From the NCBI RefSeq assembly GCF_036588685.1, contig NC_086373.1, forward strand, positions 3,968,001 through 4,032,000: DNA of 64,000 nucleotides, in the 5' to 3' direction. The stretch is from Mytilus trossulus (taxonomy: Eukaryota > Mollusca > Bivalvia > Mytilida > Mytilidae). Shown here one piece after another: positions 12,201-23,443 of this stretch. The position numbers and the translations under genes were made by a program. Below the pieces are notes generated by a model. That model was given only the letters and a program-made list of their open reading frames with translations. It did no database searches and was not told where the DNA came from. The first letter of the stretch is position 1. Each line of letters opens with the position of its first letter.

Positions 12201-12716
12201 AAAATATAAGGCCGTACAATTTGGCAGAGTGTATGTTATGTCTTATTGGTATTCTTTCTTCAGCAGTATAATTGTCGACAAGTTGATGAACCAGGGGTAT
12301 GTCAAATAACGTCTCGTCCTTTTTTATAAAAGTAAAAGTAAATAGGAAGATACTAAGACCTTGTTGATAAATATTGAGTATCAACTTCGAAAATAATACA
12401 AGATGATCTTGAAGTATAAATTCTAGGTTGTTAATTATCTAAATGACGTGTTATAGTATTCATGATTTATTTTTCTTTATTTAATACTTTTACTGTTTTG
12501 TCTATAATTTGTTATATTCATGTACTTATACATCCTGTCATTGTGTAATCGTGCTATTATACATTTTTGTATTGTTGTCTTTCGTTTTTGTATGTGTGCT
12601 GTCTACATGTCTTTTTGGTTTTCTTTGTTGACAAACTTGACATATTTTATTATTATTCATCCAGTCATTGTGTTGTTGTACTATGGCAGATTTCCGTTTT
12701 CTTTTCATTCATTTTT
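12201..12716. other. No gene recognised
   Basis: AT-rich, with T-rich tracts and loosely repeated CATCCWGTCATTGTGT blocks at about 12530 and 12660. Overlapping hydrophobic open frames here are a by-product of T-richness. Confidence 0.5.
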
Positions 12717-13787
12717 AGCTCACCTGGCCCACAGGGCCAAGTGAGCTTTTCCCATCACTTGGCGTCCGTCGTCCGTCGTCCGTCGTCATCGTCCGGCGTT
12801 TACTTTTACAAAAATATTCTTCTCTAAAACTACCCGATCAAATAAAATCAAACTTGGCCACAATCATCATTAGGGTATCTAGTTTAAAAATTGTGTCTGA
12901 TGACCCGGCCAACCAACCAAAATCGCCGCCATGGCTAAAAATAGAACATAGGGGTAAAATGCAGTGTTGGCTTATAAATTAAAAACCGAAGCATTTAGAG
13001 CAAATCTGACATGGGGTATAATTGTTTATCAGGTCAAGATCTATCTGCCCTGAAATTTTCAGACGAATTGGACATTCCGTTGTTAGGTTGCTGCCCATGA
13101 ATTGGTAATTTTAAGGATTTTTTTCTGTTTTTGGTTATTATCTTAAATATTATTGTAGATAGAGTTAAACTGTAAACTGCAAAAATGTTCAGCAAAGTAA
13201 GATTTATAAACAAGTCAACAGGATTAAAATAGTCAGTTGACCCTTTTAGGAGTTATTGCCCTTTATAGTTAATTTTTAACCATTTTTCGTAAATCTTAGT
13301 TATCTTTTACAAAAATCTTCTTCTCTAACACTACCCGGTCAAATAAAATCAAACTTGGCCACAATCATCATTAGGGTATCTAGTTTAAAAATTGTGTCTG
13401 ATGATCCGGCCAACCAACCAAGATCGCCGCCATGGCTAAATATAGAACATAGGGGTAAAATGCAGTGTTTGGCTTATAAATCAAAAACCGAAGCATTTAG
13501 AGCAAAGATGACTGAGGAAAATTGTTAATAAGGTCAAGATCTATCTGCCCTAAAATTTTCAGACGAATTGGATATTTTGTTGTTAGGTTGCTGCCCCTGA
13601 AATGGTAATTTTAAGGAAATTTTACTGTTTTTTGTTATTATCTTGAATATTATTATAGATAGAGTTAAACTGTAAACTGCAAAAATGTTCAGCAAAGTAA
13701 GATTTACAAACAAGTCAACAGGACCAAAATGGTCAGTTGACCCCTTTAGGAGTTATTGCCCTTTATAGTCAATTTTTAACCATTTTT

Positions 13788-13891
13788 AGCTCACCTGGCC
13801 TAAAAGGCGAAGTGAGCTTTTCCCATCACTTGGCGTCCGGCGTCCGTCGTCGTTGTCGTCATCGTCGTCGTCGTCGTCATCGTCGTCGTCG

Positions 13892-13924
<33 letters not shown>

Positions 13925-15636
13925 TGCGTCCGTCGTCGTTAACATTTACAAAAATCTTCTTCTCTGAAACTACTGGGCCAAATTAAACCAAACTTGGTCA
14001 CAATCATCATTGATGTATCTAGTTTAAAGTTTGTGTTTGTTTACCCGGCCAACCATCCAAGAAGGCCGCCATGACTAAAAATAGAACATAGGGGTAAAAT
14101 GCAGTTTTTGGCTTATAACTCAAAAATCCAAAGCATTAAGGGCAAATCTGGCATGGGGTATAATTGTTTATCAGGTCAAGATCTATCTGCCCTGAAATTT
14201 TCAGATGAATCAGACAACCCATTGTTGGGTTGCTGCCCCTAAATTGGTAATTTTAAGGAAATTTTACTGTTTTTTTGGTTTTTATCTTGAATATTATTAT
14301 AGATGGAGATAAACTGTAAACAGCAATAATGTTCAGCAAAGTAAGATTTACAAATAAGTCAACATGACCAAAATGGTCAGTTGACCCCTTTAGGAGTTAT
14401 TGCCCTCTATAGTCAATTTTTAACCATTTTTCGTAAATATCCATGATCTTTTACAAAAATCTTCTTCTCTGAAACTACCGGGCCAAATTAATCCAAACTT
14501 GGTCACAATCTTCATTGATGTATTTTGTTTAAAGTTTGTGTTTTTTTACCCGGCCAACCATCCAAGATAGCCGCCATAGCTAAAAATAGAACATAGGGGT
14601 AAAATGCAGTGTTTGGCTTATAACTCAAAAACCAAACCCTTTGAGAGCAAATTTGACGGGTTAAAATTGATTATCAGGTCAAGATCTATCTGCCCTGAAA
14701 TTTTCAGATGAATCAGACAACCCATTGTTGAGTTGCTGCATCTAAATTGGTAATTTTAAGGCAATTTTACTGTTTTTGGTTATTATCTTGAATATTATTA
14801 TAGATGGAGATAAACTGTAAACAGCAAAGTAAGATTTACAAATAAGTCAACATGACCAAAATGGTAAGTTGACCCCTTTAGGAGTTATTGCCCTTTATGG
14901 TAAATTTTTAACCATTTTTCGTAAATATCCATGATCTTTTACAAAAGTCTTCTCCTCTGAAACTAACGGGCCAAATTAATCCAAACTTGGCCACAATCAT
15001 CATTGATGTATCTAGTTTAGAGTTTGTGTTTTTTAACCCGGCCAACCAACCAAGATGGCCGCCACGGCTAAAACAAGAACATTGAGGTTAAATGGAGTTT
15101 TTGGTTATTACTCAAAAACCAAAGCATTTAGAGCAAATCTGACAGGGAGTAAAATTGTTTATCTGGTCAAGATCTATCTGCCCTGAAATTTTAAGATGAA
15201 TGGGACAACTCGTTGTTAGGGTGCTGCCCCTAAATTGGTAATTTTAAGGAAATTTTACTGTTTTGGGTTATTATCTTGAATATTATTATAGATAGAGATA
15301 ATCTGTAAACAGCAATAATGTACAGCAATTTAAGACTAAAAAATAAGTCAAAATGACCAAAATGGTCAATTGACCCCCTAAGAAGTTATTGTCCTTTATA
15401 ATCAATTTGTAACAATTTTCATAAAATTTGTAAATTTTTACTATCATTTTCCACTGAAACTACACGGACAAGTTCATTATAGATAGAGATAATTGTAAGC
15501 TGCAAGAATGTTCAGTAAAGTAAGATGTACAGACACATCACAATCACCTAAACACAATTTTGTCATGAACTGTCTGCTTCCTTTGTTTAATTCACATATA
15601 CCAAGGTGAGCGACACAGGCTCTTTAGAGCCTCTAG
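13788..15636 (-). mobile_element. Tandem-core element copy C2, nested inside C1
   Basis: It starts AGCTCACCTGGCCTAAAAGG, carries a long GTC-rich microsatellite at about 13840-13935, at least three core monomers (TTTTACAAAAATCTTCTTC-type starts near 13948, 14450 and 14937), and ends ACAGGCTCTTTAGAGCCTC then TAG at 15636. The host element reads straight through once C2 and two T residues are removed. C2 therefore shows the true borders: AGCT at one end and CTAG at the other, inserted in a T-run with at most a TT duplication. Confidence 0.85.
13840..13935 (-). repeat. Long GTC/ATC triplet microsatellite
   Basis: Expanded GTC triplets with interspersed ATC, in the microsatellite slot of nested copy C2. 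It is the longest such run in the window. Confidence 0.9.
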
Positions 15637-16559
15637 TTCGTAAATCTTAGTTATCTTTTACAAAAATCGTCTCCTCTGAATAAAGTCAAACTTGGCCACA
15701 ATCATCATTTGGGTATTTAGTTTAAAATTTTGACCGGTGACCAGGCCAATCAACCTAGTTGGCCGCCATGGCTAAATATAGAACATAGGGGTAAAATGCA
15801 GTTTTTGGCTTATAACTCAAAACCCAAAGCATTTAGAGCAAATCTGATAGGGGTTGTTATAGTTAATCAGGTCAAGATCTATCTGCTCTAAAAAAAATTC
15901 AGATGAATTGGACAACTGGTTGTTAGGTTGCTGCCCCTGAATTGGTAATTTTAAGGAAATTTTGCCGTTTTTTGTTATTATCTTGAATATTATTATAGAT
16001 AGAGATAAACTGTAACAGCAATAATTTACAGCAAAGTAAGACCTAAAAATAAGTCAACATGACCAAAATGATTAATTGACCCCCTAAGGAGTTATTGCCC
16101 TTTATAGTAAATTTTTTAACAAATTTCATAAAATTTGTAAATTTGAACTAACATTTTCCACTGAAACTATTGGGCCAATCCTTATAGGTAGGGATAATTG
16201 TACGCAGCAAGAATGTTCAGTAAAGTAAGATCTACAAACACATCACCATCACCAAAACACAATTTTATCATGAATCCATCTGTGTCCTTTGTTGAATATT
16301 GACATAGACCAAGGTGAGCGACACAGGCTCTTTAGAGCCTCTAGTTTTCGTATATGCTTTGTCTATGTGCTTTTTTTGTTTTTCTTTGTTGGCATATTTT
16401 AGTGATTAAGACTATAATACAATATTGACTGATGTACCCCTTTTTGACATTTTTACCTATCATGTGTTTGTTTTGTTCAATTTATATGCTTCTGTCCTAC
16501 AAGTGTGAGATTAAGCTATATTTAAAACCAGGTTTTATTCACCTTTTCTACAGATTAAA

Positions 16560-16640
16560 AAAAATAATTTACCAAGTCAGGAATATGTCAGTTGTTATCC
16601 ATTCGTTTGATGTGTTTCATCTTTGAAATATGTCATTTGC
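16560..16640 (+). repeat. R4 repeat fragment
   Basis: Matches the R4 blocks GTCAGGAATATGTCAGTTGT and CATTCGTTTGATGTG. Confidence 0.65.
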
Positions 16641-16822
16641 TTAGAAAAATAATTCCGTTGAGAACTTCATAATTTTTATTTTACATCTTTTACAGGTCAG
16701 ACAACAAATGGTCTAACATTTCACCTGAGGAACAAAAACATTCGATCTGAAATGCAATACATAGAATTTGAAAAAAATAAGAAAATTTATTGTGTTTACA
16801 TATTTTATTTCAGTCTGGTATT

Positions 16823-18162
16823 TCACTTGGAGCAAACAACACAAGTTAGTTCCCTGCCATTAACGTACGGTGGACATTTTAAACTTCCACAAACGGCTTC
16901 CACTGGATACACGACAGCCTGATCATGACTCGAATCCCCGCCAGGCACAGATTCCAACTTTACGTCAACACAGATGTACTCTGATGGCTTTCGATCTTTT
17001 ATACTTACTTGCGACAAAAGATATCCAGAAAATTCCTTATGCCATCCGTCATGACATGTTACTTTACCTGGTACCATCAAAACTGTTGATCTTGTAGACT
17101 GGCATACAGCACATGGCATATCTTTATCGCGAAACGTATTTGGATATGGCTTATTATTTCCAAATTCATATTCGATACCATATAGTTTACCTCTCTACGT
17201 GTTCTCTCCGTCTATATAATCTTTCCATTCAGGCTTCTTTGATAAACAGAGAATATTTGACCCAGACCCACCAATCTTGAGATGCTTACCAGCAGCATAT
17301 CCTAAAAGATTGTCAAGAAATGTGCACGTGCATTTTATTTTTCTTAAAAATGATATCAATTAGAGTTAATAATTTTTAAATTATCTGATATTGAGAAGCT
17401 ATGGCACGTTTCGTATAAAAGTAGAGGAAGGGAGTTCTGTTTCATATTTAAGCACAATTTCATAACAGCTCAATGTAAATTAAAAATATTGTAATGTTTG
17501 ACACTTTTTATATTAAGAACTGTTTGCTATGAATGCAGTTATAACCTACCATCATAAACAAGATTTGACTCCTCTGGACATGATGATTTCCCCCATCTAA
17601 TATACGTCTCGCCTGAGTTCTCTGGAAAAAAAATGACACTACTTAGACTTATATTATAATATGTAAAATGCTACATTACAAAAAAGATGTTAAGTCTGTT
17701 GGTAAAATTTATTTTTACAAATAATATTGTAAAAATAAGAGTTAAGATAAAGGTTGAAACATCCATCCATAGGTTATTAGGTAATACTATTTAGTTGATA
17801 AGAATCATAGAATCATAATTACAATGTCTTTTTGTTTACGTTCTATCATTCTATCTACATAAATAAATATTTTGTTGTTTATTGAAGGAATGTATTTAAA
17901 GATATTGTCATCTTCTGAATTTCCATCTATGAAACTGCAAGCAAATGCAAAGTTAAAACTTTTAAGATTTTTTTTGTCTGAAGCTTTGCCCATTTGTTAA
18001 AAGAAATAAAAACATACCACCGTTGTGAACATGCATTGATTGTAGATCCTTCAAGTTTCTCTCCATCTCTTTTATCAGGTGGTTCTTTAAGCATCCGGAC
18101 TTCCCGACGTGACAATAAACGTAGGACAAAAGGAAAATCAAAGCGATCTTCAACATGATCAT
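16823..18162 (-). pseudogene. Paralogous C4-like domain gene with an in-frame stop
   Basis: Three exons can be placed. Exon 18018-18162 has a signal peptide MIMLKIALIFLLSYVYC and donor GTATGT. Exon 17550-17621 is 72 nt and encodes GETYIRWGKSSCPEESNLVY. Exon 16823-17301 is 479 nt with acceptor TTTTAG. Lengths of exons 2 and 3 and all phases (1, 1) equal those of the copy at 4656-10352, and the sum, 696 nt, is a whole number of codons. In exon 3 the codon aligned with the tryptophan of GGYVWTGKLYG is TAG (17195-17197), after which the domain continues intact with PCAVCQ, VTCHDGW, YICVD, AVCGSLKCPP and LTCVVC. AATAAA (minus strand) is at 16804-16809. It may be a recent pseudogene, a polymorphic null or a base error; everything else is preserved. 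The first exon lacks the coiled coil of the sister gene. Confidence 0.8.
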
Positions 18163-18649
18163 GTAATATCTATATCAGAAGCCTATAGTAGTAGGTGTCC
18201 ATATACAAATCCTGTGTTCTGTGTTGATAAAAAGATTTGCTTATTTATTTGGCAACAACAATGTAATACAAAACCTCTAATTTCTATTGTGCGTGACTTT
18301 TAAATGTCAGCTTTATTTACAATTCTAAGAATTACTGTGCATAGATCCATAATAAAAAAAAACGCAGTTTTTCGTTAAAAGATATGGATTTTTCCTAAAA
18401 AAAAAAAAGAAAGGGAAATGTAAACAAAAAATGCACATTGAGTATCACAATCATTCTTTCTATCGAATAAATGTTCTTGCTTGAAAGGAATGTTTGTATT
18501 AAAGAAATAAATGCATATCGTATCATGTCATGAAAACAAAACGAAACTGTACAAGGGATTGAAATAAACATAGAGTGATAGCATATGTAATGACATGTAA
18601 TGTGTCCATTTTTTTGTTTACTCAAAAATTTTCTAGATAAGAAAATGTC

Positions 18650-19115
18650 ATATTTGTATTTATTTGGCGTTATAACTATTTTGATCTGAGCGTCACTGAC
18701 GAGTCTTATGTAGACGAAACGCGCGTCTGGCGTATAAAATTATAATCCTGGTACTTTTGATAACTATTTATACTACTGGGTCGATGCCACTGCTGGTGGA
18801 CGTTTCGTCCCCGAGGGTATCACCAGCCCAGTAGTCAGCACTAAAGTGTTGACATGAATATCAATTATGTGGTCATTTTTATAAATTTTCTGTTTACAAA
18901 ACTTTGAATTTTTCGAAAAACTAAGGATTTACTTACCCCAGGAGTAGATTACCTTAGCCGTATTTGGCACAACTGTTTGGAATTTTGGGTCCTAAATGCT
19001 CTTCAACTTTGTATTTATTTGGCTTTTTAACTATTTTGATCTGAGCGGATGAGTCTTATGTAGACGAAACGCGCGTCTGGCGTATAAAATTATAATCCTG
19101 GTACTTTTGATAACC
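18650..19115 (+). repeat. Interspersed repeat family R3, two partial units
   Basis: A block with GACGAAACGCGCGTCTGGCG and TATAATCCTGGTACTTTTG occurs at about 18710-18770 and again at about 19062-19115. Between them is a hairpin-rich piece (ACTACTGGG at about 18772 pairing with CCCAGTAGT at about 18827, around CACCAGC). The direct repeats flanking a unique middle resemble a small LTR-like or tandem unit. Other copies: 22620-22800, 25790-25950, 47690-48010, 48455-48770 (-), 51700-51870 (-) and 63840-64000 (-). Confidence 0.7.
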
Positions 19116-19194
19116 AAGGCCGAAATTAATTGTTTTCCATTTGTTATATTTATTTAAGTTTTTGATTTTGCCATGCTTTGAATTTCATTTTGAG

Positions 19195-20960
19195 TTCAGT
19201 AGTGTTTATATTTTACTTTTTTTCTACCTAAAAAAAAAGGAGAAAAAGATACCAGATCAAATTCATAGATCGAAAATAAACTGACAATGCCATGTCTTAA
19301 AATGAAAAAGAAAAACAGACAAACAGACAAACAATGGTACAGCAAAAACAACATGGAAAAGTAAAGACTAAGCAACACGAACTCCACAAAAACTGAATGT
19401 GATCTCAGATATCAGATCCTGCTCCACATGTGGCAATCGTCGTGTCGCTCTTGTTAGTACAAACCCGGTAATAAGTCATATTTAGTAGGTCACATTCGTG
19501 AAAAAGGAACGTAAGTGTAGTAACGACATAAGGAACAAATTTGCTGTCATCTACGAAACAGATATTCGAAAACGGTCAACTAAATCGAGGTGTTGGTAAA
19601 AAATTTACGTTTATATTAATATTTACGAAGGGAATAATTCAACTTCATCATTTGGAACTCTTGGTTTAATAGGTTCCTTGTCAGCAACAACCCTCTATCA
19701 GGGAAATCATGATAGGAAATACAATTCCAATAATATCATATCAATTTGGATATGAATAATCCGTATGCAGGCGCTGCTGGAATGTTGCTGTACATAGAAA
19801 TAGAAAGTTCACATTAGGGAAGCTGAAATCATCTCTTAATTTTGTCTAAAAGACTTGTTTTCAACCGACCATCATTGTCAATTTCTAGATGCAAGCCAAG
19901 ATATATCTAGTTCAAAGGTATAGTTGCGTTCAACATAGTCACCAAATTTTAAATTATGTAGGAAGAGAACACCATCAATAAAGCGGAAAGTTAAGATCAA
20001 GGATAGTGCTTAAATCTAAAAAAAAATAATCTAAGAAGTTACAAGTCAACATAAGAAAGACACAGTTGGATCCAATGGGAATGTCGATATTTTGTTGAAA
20101 AACACGTCTATCAAACGTACCAAATATGGTGTCAATCAATAAATTAAGCATCTTGGTAATGTCAGTTTCAGAGAATATTTGAGTGATTCTTTACAAAGTA
20201 GGATTTATCCCTCCCTAAGGCAAGATACTTGTATATACGTTTGTCGTTTATACAGTATGAAACAAAACAATAACAACTGTTTCAATTTTTCTTTTAGTTT
20301 GGAATGGGTAAAGTGTAGAAAATTCCAACCTTTTTTTTACTATTTCAAGATGAAAGAGTCTTAGAGGTATGTACTCTAAAAGTATTCACATCTGATTTTA
20401 GAATGGGAGTTTAAGAATAAGTTTGAAACCTGGCTTTGAAAGTAGATACAAATTTATGTTAATTTTATTATTAAGAAAAGGTTTTTGTTGAGCACTTGGA
20501 AGACCCAACAATGTATCGTTGTGTGTAGGGACATTTATATAGTTTAGGTATGCATTTCAAGTGAAGGACGATTCAGTTCTTCATATTTGCTTGCAATTTC
20601 AAGAGGCACATAGCACAGACCTATGATTATCTAGGATTTCATTTATTGGTAAGTGTCGTGGTGGTAAATGTTGATTGTCCAAGCGAATTGACAATACCTT
20701 TTTCATTTATCAAGCAGTTGATGAACCTTTCAAAACGATGGTGTGTATAAGGCTTTATCTGAGGGGACAACAACATATTTGTCATGGATGTACTTTGCAA
20801 CATTTCGATCTTTAAAAATTGAAGTAGCATGGGTATAGATATAGAAGTATTTCGGCTTTTGCTCATACCCAGTAAAACATGTCAATATAAAACCAATAAT
20901 GAAACTATGTACAACAGTGTATAATTCAAATACCGAGACACACTTACAACAAAGCAATAT
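19195..20960 (-). pseudogene. Decayed reverse transcriptase element
   Basis: The minus strand contains recognisable pieces of a bivalve reverse transcriptase in several broken frames. Around 20740-20860 it reads KDRNVAKYIHDKYVVVPSDK. At 20020-20160 it reads DITKMLNLLIDTIFGTFDRR then IDIPIGSNC, the palm motif before the catalytic site. At about 19860-19990 it reads FRFIDGVLF then NLKFGDYVERNYTFELDIS and LHLEIDNDG. The catalytic YIDD-type motif has become FIDG, and frameshifts and stops break the frame. The 3' end at 19195-19500 matches the tails at 57930, 60963 and 61440. I think it is Penelope-like or a related retroelement; the family is uncertain. Confidence 0.7.
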
Positions 20961-22035
20961 GAAACGTATATCTTGGAGACTGGAACTTCGCCAACAGTTT
21001 TTAAGAATCCATATCTTCGCATTGTCGCTGATGAAAGAGTATATACTTCACAATGTTGATCTAAACATTGCATTTGATTAGATTCATTAATTTGAGATCA
21101 TTTGTTGAAATATTGAAAAGAGTTTTAGCTAAAATATAAACAAAATTATGTTATATATCGTTATTTGTATAATTTCATGTATTGTACGCCCTTTTCTAAT
21201 AAAGTACGGATTAGTGGTTTTCATAAAACGTCAACTTCGATAGAATTTAGCTGTGTAAGTGGAACTAATTATTGTATTTTGATAGTAATCATTTCGACAA
21301 TAATTATCTCTTTTTGTGGTGCTCGAGGCCAAAATATTTGAAAATTAAAATCGTATAAAAAAAAAATAAAGAACTATTATCAAAAACTGATATTTCATCT
21401 TGTTATTTATTTATTTTTGGTGGTTTTACGAATTTTATCAATATTTATATAACGCTACAGTAACTCCAATAAGAACATACTTTTAGCATGCAGAGCTTCT
21501 TGGGAACTGACAAATAAACATTTGGCTTGAAATTACCTCGCACCCTTTCTATTCCCTTTTTATCGTCTTACACACAATCATTCATGCAAACTACTCGTAT
21601 CTATTTTCGCTTTCTCTCCCTTTGTTCTATTTGTGGAGTTATCCTGGAATCCCTAAGCAAACTGCTATTCATTTGATTGACACGCTACAGGTTGTGAAAA
21701 ATTGTCAGATTTTGTACAGATTATGCATAATAAAGGTAACAGTAGTATACCGCTGTTCAAAATTCATAAATCGATAGAGAAAAAAACCAATTCGGGTTAC
21801 ATACTAAAACTGAGGGAAACGTATCAAATATAAGAGAACTACGACGCAACAGAGACACAACACCGAAACGTAACACACAGAGAAACTCACAATTTTGCAC
21901 AACATGTAGCGTGTTAAAGTCCGGTGACCCATACTTTTAATCATATTTTTGAAAAAAAACCATGATGAAAACTTTATTTTGACAACTTAATTAAAATATT
22001 CTATGTATTTTCATTATGTTATATCAGTATTAAGT
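20961..22035. other. No gene; R2 repeat inside
   Basis: AT-rich. An R2 copy (AAAGGTAACAGTAGTATACC, GGTTACATACTAAAACTGAG) occupies 21730-21895. Nothing else is recognised. Confidence 0.55.
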
Positions 22036-22039
22036 TTAA

Positions 22040-22302
22040 CCCTCTTGCTGCCGGAGGGACACATATGTCCATGGTTAAATTTATGCAAGCTTCTCATCAA
22101 TGCTGTATCTCTTTCAATAAAAATATCGAAAATAAAACAGTGTTATGTTTTTGTTCAATGGGTCCCAAATGTAACGGTCATTATGTCGTGACGTCATATA
22201 TCGAATGACGTCGTTGTTTGGCATGTTACGTCACAGACGTTGAGATGTCGTATTTTCCGGCATATGAAATGCAACCTTGAAAAATGGTCGGCAGCAAGAG
22301 GG
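22040..22302. mobile_element. piggyBac-like MITE with TTAA target duplication
   Basis: A 263-bp element with perfect 14-bp terminal inverted repeats, CCCTCTTGCTGCCG (22040-22053) and its complement (22289-22302), each flanked by TTAA (22036-22039 and 22303-22306). TTAA duplication with CCC-starting ends is the hallmark of piggyBac transposition. The left end contains a GGACACATATGTCC palindrome. It encodes no transposase. Confidence 0.8.
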
Positions 22303-22339
22303 TTAATTCTATCTTATTTTTGAGAAATAGTTTTAGTCA

Positions 22340-22440
22340 TTCAAATGTGACGTCACTTGTTTTGTGTGCTGTTTTTGAATTTCAAATGTGACGTCTTTTA
22401 TGTGCCTTTTAACTACTTCGTATGTGACGTCACTTTTTTC
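22340..22440. promoter_or_regulatory. Cluster of TGACGTCA (CRE-like) motifs
   Basis: GTGACGTCAC appears near 22348 and 22422 and GTGACGTC near 22388. Further TGACGTCA-type sites lie inside the adjacent MITE near 22188, 22204 and 22225. These are perfect or near-perfect CREB/ATF sites; occupancy is unknown and no gene start is adjacent. Confidence 0.4.
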
Positions 22441-22619
22441 TCACTTTTTGCGTTGAGGCCTTGGCTAAATCGGATGTCTATTTTTTGTGTTGGTTTATGT
22501 AATGTATCCTGCTTTTGTTTTCTGTAATTAGTTAATACTTTAGTTTCATCATGTATATCTTTTAAATTCATTTGATATAATTTACTGTTTGCAAATGCAT
22601 AAATTGTTTTAAATAATAA

Positions 22620-22800
22620 GGATGTTCTTATCCAAAGCAGAAAACCCTGGTCGTATTTGGCACAACCTTTTTAAACTTTTGATCTTCGGTGTTGTACAAC
22701 TTTGTACTTGTTTTAACTTTCGATCTTTTATATCTATGCGTCACTTGTATGTCTTGTGTGGACGATGCGTGCTTCTGGTGTATTAAATTTTAAGCCTGGT
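22620..22800 (+). repeat. R3 repeat, diverged copy
   Basis: Contains TCGTATTTGGCACAAC, GTACAACTTTGTACTTG and GTGTGGACGATGCG, a diverged form of the R3 blocks. Confidence 0.5.
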
Positions 22801-23442
22801 GCCTTTTGTTAGCTATTATTCATGTGTTTCTTTGTCTTATATGTTCTCCTATTTATTTGTATTGTAGTCCTGTAATGCTATGTTGTCTTTTTAATGTTAT
22901 ATTTGACATTGCCGTTAAAGCGGGAGGTTTAGCATGCCACAACACCAGATTCAACCCACCATTTTTTTCTTTAAGAAAATATCATGTACCAAGGAATATG
23001 ACCATCGTTATATTATAGTTCGTTTCTGTGTGTGTTACATTTTTAACGTGTTGTCGATTGTTTTCTCTTTAATATATTTGAGTGTGAATTCACATTACTA
23101 TAAGACGTGTCACGGTACTTTTCTATCCCAAATTCATATATTTGGTTTTGCTGTTATATTTGTCATATTTGTTATTCTGATGGATTTTTGGCTAATGCAA
23201 AGTCCGTTTCTGTGTGTGTTACATTTTAATATTGTGTCGTTGTTCTCTTATATATAATGCGTTTCCCTCAGTTTTAGTTTGTTACCCCGATTTTGTTTTT
23301 TGTCCATCGATTAACGAGTTTTGAGCAGCGGTATACTACTGTTGCCTATATTTATTAAGACACCCAGTCCTCTTAATAACTAGTAAAAGTGTTGATAGTT
23401 TTTTTTATTTGACTTTGTCTTTTTTCAACTTTTCTTGTTTTT
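22801..23442. other. No gene; R2 repeat inside
   Basis: AT-rich, with an inverted R2 copy at 23230-23360 (CTCAGTTTTAGTTTGTTACC and AGCGGTATACTACTGTTGCC). Two short open frames have hydrophobic, T-rich composition and no supporting features. Confidence 0.5.
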
Positions 23443-23443
23443 T

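Larger units (their letters stand above)
12717..16344 (-). mobile_element. Tandem-core element copy C1, interrupted by copy C2
   Basis: Reverse orientation of the family at 2103-4359. The hairpin end AGCTCACCTGGCCCACAGGG opens at 12717, followed by the CCGTCGTC microsatellite and two core monomers. At 13787 the sequence is cut inside AACCATTTTT by a second complete element and resumes at 15639 with CGTAAATCTTAG, which is exactly the continuation seen uninterrupted at about 13280. It ends in the left-arm palindrome GGCTCTTTAGAGCCTCTAG at 16344. No protein is encoded. Confidence 0.85.

Noticed and set aside
13737..13967. Arginine-rich open frame with RRRRR runs
   Set aside because: It is a translation of the GTC triplet microsatellite of a transposable element.
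18001..18115. Alternative overlapping minus-strand frames near the signal-peptide exon
   Set aside because: Only the frame starting at 18162 has a signal peptide and joins the next exon in the correct phase.
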